From NCBI GenBank assembly GCA_947175775.1, contig CAMWNY010000143.1, positions 1-6,621 of the forward strand: a stretch of 6,621 nucleotides of DNA, in the 5' to 3' direction. Positions within the stretch are counted from its first letter, which is position 1. Each line of letters starts with the position of its first letter. Positions 1 through 4,440 of the stretch are shown here, one piece after another. A model generated the notes under the pieces. It ran no database searches, was not told the origin of the DNA, and saw only the letters and a list, made by a program, of their open reading frames with translations. The translations under genes and the position numbers were made by a program. The stretch is from an uncultured Lachnospiraceae bacterium (GTDB taxonomy: Bacteria > Bacillota > Clostridia > Lachnospirales > Lachnospiraceae).

Positions 1-254
1 TTGCAGAAATTCAGGCTATGCGTCATAATCCCATGTATATGTCTGATTATGTAGAACATCTTGATAATGTATTGAAAACTACTGGAGAAAGGCTATTGCA
101 GGGAGCAGGGGCAGTTAGTCATGTGCAGGCAATCGAAAAAGCTACAGAAGAATATAAAAAATATCAAGTTCAGAACTTATCACCAGTCGAAGAAGAATAT
201 TTAGAAAGCATTAAAAATTTACATAGTACGGCAAAGACAAAATCAAAGAAATAA
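1..254 (+). CDS. RhuM-family protein, C-terminal fragment (5' end outside window)
   Basis: The reading frame is open from base 3 to the TAA at 252-254, giving 83 visible codons. It has no stop upstream of the first ATG at 18, so the gene very likely begins to the left of the window and that ATG is internal. The visible sequence begins AEIQAMRHNPMYMSDYVEHL. It continues with a helical, charged stretch containing GAGAVSH, then EKATEEYKKY and LSPVEEEYL, and ends in a Lys-rich tail. From memory this matches the conserved C-terminal end of the RhuM virulence-protein family (type member on a Salmonella pathogenicity island). Members are widespread in Firmicutes, often in accessory DNA, and their biochemical role is not settled. 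No catalytic residue can be assigned from this fragment. It is followed by a probable terminator at 366-400, so it seems to be a transcription unit separate from the surface-protein genes downstream. The family call is by pattern recognition only. Confidence 0.75.
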   Translation, partial: AEIQAMRHNPMYMSDYVEHLDNVLKTTGERLLQGAGAVSHVQAIEKATEEYKKYQVQNLSPVEEEYLESIKNLHSTAKTKSKK

Positions 255-365
255 TGACGTAGAACATGGAGAAATTTTTATTACCGTCAGAATGAGAATA
301 GAAACAAATACGAGAAATGGTAATGGAAAGCTATTTTGAAGTTTTTTAGAAGCTAAAATGTAATG

Positions 366-400
366 TAAAGCCTTCAGGTTATGAATACTTGAAGGCTTTA
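366..400. terminator. Probable bidirectional rho-independent terminator
   Basis: A 14-bp stem pairs 366-379 (TAAAGCCTTCAGGT) with 387-400 (ACTTGAAGGCTTTA). It has one G-U wobble and a 7-base loop at 380-386. The GC-containing core is flanked by TAAA/TTTA, so each strand ends its stem in a short U run. It lies 112 bases after the RhuM-family stop and well before the next promoter, as expected for separating two units. There is no long U tract beyond the stem (ATAAATGG follows), so termination efficiency is uncertain. Confidence 0.6.
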
Positions 401-420
401 ATAAATGGGTTATCATTTAG

Positions 421-430
421 GACATATGTC
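421..430. repeat. Perfect 10-bp palindrome, possible operator
   Basis: GACATATGTC is a perfect inverted repeat about 100 bases upstream of the -35 element of the surface-protein promoter. It could be the half-sites of a dimeric regulator. A palindrome this short can also arise by chance and no second copy was noticed nearby. Confidence 0.25.
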
Positions 431-444
431 GTTATTAGATAAAT

Positions 445-468
445 GGTTGGAATAATGCTTCCAAAACC
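445..468. other. Short hairpin without U tail
   Basis: TTGGAA at 447-452 pairs with TTCCAA at 459-464 around a 6-base loop. GG at 445-446 can extend the pairing to CC at 467-468 across a two-A bulge. No U run follows on either strand, so it does not look like a terminator. It lies upstream of the promoter and would not be part of the downstream leader RNA. Confidence 0.3.
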
Positions 469-502
469 GCTATTAAAATCTTTTCGTCTTAAATTTTTAC
501 AA

Positions 503-518
503 AAATTTTATAAAATTT
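503..518. promoter_or_regulatory. A+T-only 16-bp palindrome, UP-element-like tract
   Basis: AAATTTTATAAAATTT is a perfect 16-bp palindrome inside a run of nearly pure A/T (about 491-526). It lies directly upstream of the proposed -35 hexamer at 527-532. With a start site near 563 it would occupy roughly -45 to -60, where the alpha subunit of RNA polymerase binds UP elements. A regulator site or simple DNA curvature is equally possible. Confidence 0.35.
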
Positions 519-526
519 ATAAATTA

Positions 527-556
527 TTTCCAATTACATTTTCATTATGTTATAAT
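527..556 (+). promoter_or_regulatory. Sigma-A type promoter with extended -10 for the surface-protein genes
   Basis: A perfect TATAAT at 551-556 is preceded by TG at 548-549, giving the extended -10 form TGTTATAAT. An 18-base spacer separates it from a weak -35, TTTCCA at 527-532, which matches TTGACA at four positions. A weak -35 is typical where the extended -10 carries recognition. Transcription would start near 562-565, leaving a leader of about 80 bases before the ATG at 646. It is the best promoter seen in the window and probably drives both surface-protein genes. Confidence 0.6.
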
Positions 557-633
557 AAGTCAAATTGGTAAAAAGCTGGGTAGAGGAGAATAAAAGCAGA
601 TACCAAACAGATTGTTTTATAATTTAAGAGAAA

Positions 634-639
634 AGAGGA
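634..639 (+). promoter_or_regulatory. Ribosome binding site of the 1209-residue surface protein
   Basis: AGAGGA ends 6 bases before the ATG at 646, a normal spacing for a Gram-positive Shine-Dalgarno site. The ATG opens directly into a signal peptide, which together with this site fixes the start. Confidence 0.75.
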
Positions 640-645
640 TAAATT

Positions 646-3600
646 ATGATTGGAAAAACTGTGGACAAATTAAAAAAGCCGTTCGTTTTTTTCTTAGCAG
701 TACTTACATTCGTAACGTCTGTGCCAATACAGGTGAATGCTGAAAACGCAATGATAGAAGAAATACTGATAAGCGAAGACATCCCCGACTTTAGTACGGT
801 ATCTGTTGACGCGCAGGCTGTAACATTGGAAAACTTTATATGGCCAAATGAGTATGGACAATATTCATATACATATAATGAAGCAAAAAATGGAAACAAA
901 TATATGCTTTTAGTATTGGCAGGCGTATATAAGTCGCTGGATGGAATTGAGAGAGATGAATTGATCTCAAATCTCATATATTTGGATCAGACAACGGCTG
1001 AAGGGACATCTGTATCCTTTAAGGGATTTATACCTGCAAAAGAAGAGAATAGTACGGTTATTCTTAGTGGTGAAGGAATAACACCCAGAATCGTAGGATA
1101 TATTTCAAAAGATATATTTAAGTTTGGACTGTATGTTAACCAACCGGGAGGAGAACAGATACTTTCTGATACATATACGGTAGAACGAAATACCACATGG
1201 ACAGATTTTAAAGATACACTTCCGCACAGTGCATATATGGAAATATATTCTGATTATATGGATACCTTGTATCTGCCGGTCAATCTAATATGGAGAGATT
1301 CCGAAAGTTTTAACACTACGAAAGTAGGCAATGCAAACAGGATTATTGCTGATGCAGTGCCTGCAGACGGTGTTGAGATGGGTAATTTTGCACAACTCAT
1401 AAAACCTTTTATCGCGTATGTGACAGTTAAGGACAAACTAGGGCTTCCGATTATACTAACAGCCGGGAAACTAAAATGTACTTATAATATAGGTGAGATT
1501 ATTTCTGACTCGGACATCAGCGTATCAGCAATCTATGATGATGGAACGGTACGTGGAGTTACAGGGTGGACAGCTGATACTGCTTTAATCAGCACAGCAG
1601 AAGCAGGTATTAAATACATAACTATTACATATACAGAAGGCGAAGCCACAGTAAGTACCCGCATTCCCATCAGGGTAAGAGAAGCAGATTCAGGCAGTAC
1701 CCAACAGTATATCGTTTCCTATGTCACAAACGGCGGTACATGTATAGAGCCTAGTATTGTGAATGCAGGTACAACGCTCCTTCTCCCTGAGACACCCGAG
1801 AAAAATGGATTTAAATTTGCAGGCTGGTATACGGACAGATATGGAACAACAGCGTTTAATGAGGAAACGGTCATTGATCGCGATATGGTATTATATGCGC
1901 ATTGGATAGATGAGTCAGAGCCCCTTCTTTATAATTTAAGGGTTTACCTTACAAATTATAACATTGAGCAGGGTGACGTACTCACAAGAGATATGATAAG
2001 CGCTACTGCGGTATATGACGACGGAAGTACAAAATCTGTTGATGCTTTTGACTGTAATATTGATGAGATAGACCAACAGACGCCAGGAGCAAAAACACTT
2101 ACCGTTCGATATACAGAAGGAAATATTACAAAACAGACAGATGTATCATTCAGGATATTCGTATCGGATGTGCAGGAGACGTATATAGTGGATTTTGATA
2201 CAGGCTGTGAACAAACCATAAGCCCCCAAAAGGTAATCGCAGGAGAGACTGTGAGTGAACCGTATATTACAGTTCGCAAGGAAGGCTTTATTTTTGCAGG
2301 ATGGTATTATCAGGGCAGAAAGTGGAGTTTTGATACAGACAGTGTAAATGAAAATATGGTTCTTACTGCAAAATGGCTCAAAAGCTATGGAGAAGATTCC
2401 GACATATGGGGCTTCGCGGAAGAAGGGCAAATTTTTGAGTTTACCGGAAAAGCAATAAAACCCGATTTTGTCATAATGGACAATAATCTTAATATATTAA
2501 CTGCAAAAAAAGATTATACGGTTAAATATGAAAATAACATTAAGCCTTCTACAGAGGAAAATAAAGCAAAAGCAATTATAACCGGAAAGGGAAATTACAC
2601 AGGAAGTACACAGATACAGTTTACCATTACGGCAAAGAATATTGCAGATACAGATAAAGTAACTGTAGATTTTAATCAATTTAATGGATATAAAGCTGCT
2701 GGATATACGCCCATTCCAAAAATCAAGTATAACGGAAAAACACTTAAAAACGGAACCGATTTTGAAATTACCTGTATGAAGCTTGAAGACTATTCGAGTG
2801 AGGAAGGGATACCGGTCAAAGGCGGAAAGCTTGTGGACAGCGGATATTATAAGGTAATAGTAAGCGGTAAGGGAAATTATGCAGGTACAATAGAATTACC
2901 ATATCAGATAGCGCCCGAAGGATATAAGAGCCTTGCGAAAGCAAGTATAAAGATAGATAAAAATTACAAAAAGGTTACTTATACTGGAAAGCCGGTAAAT
3001 TTAAGTTTTGCAGTAAAGGTATCTTTTGGTAAAGATACGCTTATTGAAGGCAAGGACTATCAGATTGTATATCCTGAGAATAACATTGATATAGGAAAGA
3101 AAACGGTTATTGTCAGAGCATTACATACAAGCGGCATGTGCTATGGTGAAAAGAGCTTTACATATGAGATTACAGGTATTGCGCTTAAAGCGTCAGATAT
3201 TGTGTTGGAAAATAATAAAGTTGATTTCTGCAATGCGCTCATATCAGACAATATATCAAGTGTAAGCGTAAAGCTTGATAAGAATAAGGCACAGGTTATC
3301 AGTAGGTATTATGGTAAAAACTTTAGCGCGGGAAGTACATATGTTCTGAGTGAAAACAAAGATTACAAAGTAAGTTATAAGAATAATGAAAAAGCAGGAA
3401 AAGCCAGTGTGGAAGTCCAGGGAATCGGTGTTTTCAGCGGAACTGTAAAAAAGAATTTCACGATAAACGGAATATCGCTCAAAAGCGATAATATTCTGAT
3501 TGAGCTTGTAAACAGTAATGTTATGCAGAGTAAAGCGGGCGCTTCAGTAAAAGTAAGAGTGAAGTACACGTGCAATGATAAGACAGTGACCCTTGCAGAA

Positions 3601-4275
3601 GGCAAGGATTATAGCCTGAAATATAAAAACAATGATAAAGCTGGAGAGAAGGCAGTTGTTACAATCAGCGGAAAAGGAAATTACAGTTCGAGCGTAGAAC
3701 GTAATTTCACCATTGTTGAAAAACCTTTTAGTTCACGGGCTGTCAAAGTGTCAGTGGACAATCCTGTGCAAATAGATAACAGCGGGGAGTATGTATATAA
3801 ACCTAAGCTTTTACTGACAGATGATGGCTGTGCGCTCAAGGAGAAAAAAGACTATCTTGTTGACTATACAAAATGTATTACGCAGGATGAAGTAAGCAAA
3901 GGCAGGACCGTAGGATATGTTACAATAACTGAAAAGGATGGCGGAAGCTACAGCGGAAGCCGTGTTGTGGCATATCAGGTTATTCCAAACAGCATAGCTT
4001 CCAAGGATTGCAGCATTACCATCAAAGAACAGATTTATACAGGTGCTCCAGTGGAGTTTGATTTTGACAGTATAACAGATAAAGAAGCTTTTGAATCAGT
4101 TATTACGCTTAAAAACGGAAGTATGGTACAGCTGATCCCGGGCGTTGATTTTGATGTAGTTGAGTACAGCAAAAATACTGCGTGCGGAAAAGCAACCGCT
4201 GTGATTAAAGGAATAGGGCGTTACACGGGAACCAAAAAAGTAACATTTATTATCAAGCAAAAAGAGTTGCGTTAA
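646..4275 (+). CDS. Large secreted repeat protein (Ig-like, InlB B-repeat and seven C-terminal repeats)
   Basis: This is a 1209-residue exported protein, probably an envelope-associated adhesin or scaffold; no enzyme motif is visible. Residues 1-32 form a Sec signal peptide: MIGKTVDKLKKP, a hydrophobic FVFFLAVLTFV core, and likely cleavage after VNA at 30-32. Residues about 36-265 are a domain I cannot assign. Its segment 111-152 (YLDQTTAEG, VSFKGFIP, GEGITPRIVGYI) resembles a beta-rich unit of Lachnospiraceae surface proteins. Residues 270-345 and 430-506 are bacterial Ig-like domains (AIYDDGT, AVYDDGS, then YTEG). Each is followed by an InlB B-type repeat at 354-420 and 512-577 (FAGWY, ending in a hydrophobic run and W). 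Residues 594-1203 hold seven diverged repeats with KDYxVxYxNN and GKGNYxG cores. The chain stops right after the last repeat (KQKELR) with no LPXTG or membrane anchor. Two TAA stops lie in tandem (4273-4278). The domain family calls are by recognition; the role is inference. Confidence 0.9.
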   Translation: MIGKTVDKLKKPFVFFLAVLTFVTSVPIQVNAENAMIEEILISEDIPDFSTVSVDAQAVTLENFIWPNEYGQYSYTYNEAKNGNKYMLLVLAGVYKSLDGIERDELISNLIYLDQTTAEGTSVSFKGFIPAKEENSTVILSGEGITPRIVGYISKDIFKFGLYVNQPGGEQILSDTYTVERNTTWTDFKDTLPHSAYMEIYSDYMDTLYLPVNLIWRDSESFNTTKVGNANRIIADAVPADGVEMGNFAQLIKPFIAYVTVKDKLGLPIILTAGKLKCTYNIGEIISDSDISVSAIYDDGTVRGVTGWTADTALISTAEAGIKYITITYTEGEATVSTRIPIRVREADSGSTQQYIVSYVTNGGTCIEPSIVNAGTTLLLPETPEKNGFKFAGWYTDRYGTTAFNEETVIDRDMVLYAHWIDESEPLLYNLRVYLTNYNIEQGDVLTRDMISATAVYDDGSTKSVDAFDCNIDEIDQQTPGAKTLTVRYTEGNITKQTDVSFRIFVSDVQETYIVDFDTGCEQTISPQKVIAGETVSEPYITVRKEGFIFAGWYYQGRKWSFDTDSVNENMVLTAKWLKSYGEDSDIWGFAEEGQIFEFTGKAIKPDFVIMDNNLNILTAKKDYTVKYENNIKPSTEENKAKAIITGKGNYTGSTQIQFTITAKNIADTDKVTVDFNQFNGYKAAGYTPIPKIKYNGKTLKNGTDFEITCMKLEDYSSEEGIPVKGGKLVDSGYYKVIVSGKGNYAGTIELPYQIAPEGYKSLAKASIKIDKNYKKVTYTGKPVNLSFAVKVSFGKDTLIEGKDYQIVYPENNIDIGKKTVIVRALHTSGMCYGEKSFTYEITGIALKASDIVLENNKVDFCNALISDNISSVSVKLDKNKAQVISRYYGKNFSAGSTYVLSENKDYKVSYKNNEKAGKASVEVQGIGVFSGTVKKNFTINGISLKSDNILIELVNSNVMQSKAGASVKVRVKYTCNDKTVTLAEGKDYSLKYKNNDKAGEKAVVTISGKGNYSSSVERNFTIVEKPFSSRAVKVSVDNPVQIDNSGEYVYKPKLLLTDDGCALKEKKDYLVDYTKCITQDEVSKGRTVGYVTITEKDGGSYSGSRVVAYQVIPNSIASKDCSITIKEQIYTGAPVEFDFDSITDKEAFESVITLKNGSMVQLIPGVDFDVVEYSKNTACGKATAVIKGIGRYTGTKKVTFIIKQKELR
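1453..2376 (+). repeat. Tandem duplication of an [Ig-like + InlB B-repeat] module within the surface protein
   Basis: Residues 270-420 and 430-577 have the same architecture in the same order. YDDG at 297-300 matches YDDG at 457-460. YTEG at 329-332 matches YTEG at 489-492. FAGWY at 391-395 matches FAGWY at 550-554. The closing W at 420 matches W at 577. The offset is a steady 157-160 residues, so one module was copied in tandem and then diverged. The copies differ at many residues, which argues for an old duplication. Confidence 0.8.
2425..4254 (+). repeat. Seven diverged C-terminal protein repeats of about 68-96 residues
   Basis: Approximate repeat bounds in residues are 594-661, 669-755, 764-842, 845-940, 943-1023, 1028-1112 and 1117-1203. 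One landmark is a KDY-type turn: KKDYTVKYENN at 621, GTDFEIT at 703, GKDYQIVYPENN at 802, NKDYKVSYKNN at 904, GKDYSLKYKNN at 986, KKDYLVDY at 1067, GVDFDVVEYSKN at 1166. The second is a GxGxYxG-type strand pair, as in TGKGNYTG at 646, SGKGNYAG at 740, QGIGVFSG at 925 and KGIGRYTG at 1188. Each unit ends in a hydrophobic strand such as QFTI, NFTI or TFII. The third (CYGE) and sixth (GGSYSG) repeats have lost the canonical second motif. Confidence 0.8.
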
Positions 4276-4307
4276 TAAGGACATAAAACGAAAAAGTTTA
4301 TTTTTGG

Positions 4308-4326
4308 ACTGCCGAAAAGCGGCAGT
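4308..4326. other. Hairpin 1 in the inter-gene spacer
   Basis: ACTGCCG at 4308-4314 pairs perfectly with CGGCAGT at 4320-4326 around the 5-base loop AAAAG. It is the most GC-rich stem of the spacer and begins 32 bases after the upstream stop codon. It is followed by ATGGAG rather than a U tract. Confidence 0.6.
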
Positions 4327-4335
4327 ATGGAGTTA

Positions 4336-4359
4336 GTGTGAAAAATAAATTTTTCACAC
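4336..4359. other. Hairpin 2 in the inter-gene spacer
   Basis: GTGTGAAAAAT at 4336-4346 is the exact reverse complement of ATTTTTCACAC at 4349-4359, with only AA between. In practice this is a 10-bp stem with a TAAA loop. The U run is inside the stem, followed by CACACGG, so it is atypical for a terminator. Confidence 0.6.
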
Positions 4360-4385
4360 GGCAAATTTGTGCTTAGGGATTTCAT

Positions 4386-4413
4386 ACAACAAAAAGTTTA
4401 CGCTTTTTGTTGT
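4386..4413. other. Hairpin 3 in the inter-gene spacer
   Basis: ACAACAAAAAG at 4386-4396 pairs perfectly over 11 bp with CTTTTTGTTGT at 4403-4413 around the loop TTTACG. It ends about 20 bases before the ribosome binding site of the next gene. GCAAATT at 4361 and AATTTGC at 4418 could form an additional outer stem. Confidence 0.6.
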
Positions 4414-4433
4414 CAGGAATTTGCAGACTGAGA

Positions 4434-4439
4434 AGGGAG
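4434..4439 (+). promoter_or_regulatory. Ribosome binding site of the second surface protein (start ambiguous)
   Basis: AGGGAG within AGAAGGGAGC (4431-4440) is the only Shine-Dalgarno-like sequence here. It lies just 1 base from the ATG at 4441 and 13 bases from the in-frame ATG at 4453, so neither spacing is ideal. If AAGG at 4433-4436 is the pairing part, the ATG at 4441 has a 4-base spacer. The ATG at 4453 begins the more typical signal-peptide start MKKIKLKHR. Confidence 0.45.
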
Positions 4440-4440
4440 C

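Larger units (their letters stand above)
255..645. other. Intergenic region between the RhuM-family gene and the first surface-protein gene
   Basis: This 391-base gap has no supportable gene on either strand. The only + strand ATG frames are tiny: 15 codons from 292 and 9 codons from 425. It holds, in order, a strong stem-loop at 366-400, a perfect 10-bp palindrome at 421-430, a hairpin at 445-468, an A+T-rich tract at about 491-526 with a 16-bp palindrome, and an extended -10 promoter. After that comes a leader of about 80 bases leading to the ATG at 646. The first 110 bases (255-365) show only weak structure: TGACG/CGTCA at 255-259 and 285-289, and a 6-bp A+T hairpin at 344-358. Confidence 0.7.
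4276..4440. other. Hairpin-rich intergenic spacer between the two surface-protein genes
   Basis: In 165 bases there are three perfect inverted repeats (4308-4326, 4336-4359, 4386-4413). GCAAATT at 4361-4367 and AATTTGC at 4418-4424 could also pair as an outer stem around the third hairpin. None of the stems is followed by a U run, so no ordinary rho-independent terminator is evident. No convincing -35/-10 pair is seen either (only TTGGAC at 4304 with TATGGA at 4326). Read-through from the first gene, with the structures shaping message stability or the ratio of the two proteins, fits best. An intergenic repeat element is the main alternative. Confidence 0.55.

Noticed and set aside
292..339. 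15-codon + strand frame (MRIETNTRNGNGKLF)
   Set aside because: It has no Shine-Dalgarno sequence and is no longer than expected by chance.
583..588. GAGGAG Shine-Dalgarno-like sequence in the leader
   Set aside because: No ATG, GTG or TTG lies at usable spacing after it, so no leader peptide can be supported.
618..623. Second TATAAT close to the first surface gene
   Set aside because: It has no TGn extension or -35 match at suitable distance, and its start site would fall almost on the ribosome binding site.
624..977. Antisense open frame of 117 codons on the - strand
   Set aside because: It lies opposite the signal peptide and N-terminus of the 1209-residue gene and overlaps its leader. 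The + strand frame has the ribosome site and domain structure.
1783..1797. LPETP, resembling a sortase LPXTG signal
   Set aside because: The fifth residue is P, it lies mid-protein inside the first InlB B-repeat, and no hydrophobic segment and basic tail follow. The LPEGT strings in the second protein are part of its repeat opening or strands and are likewise internal.
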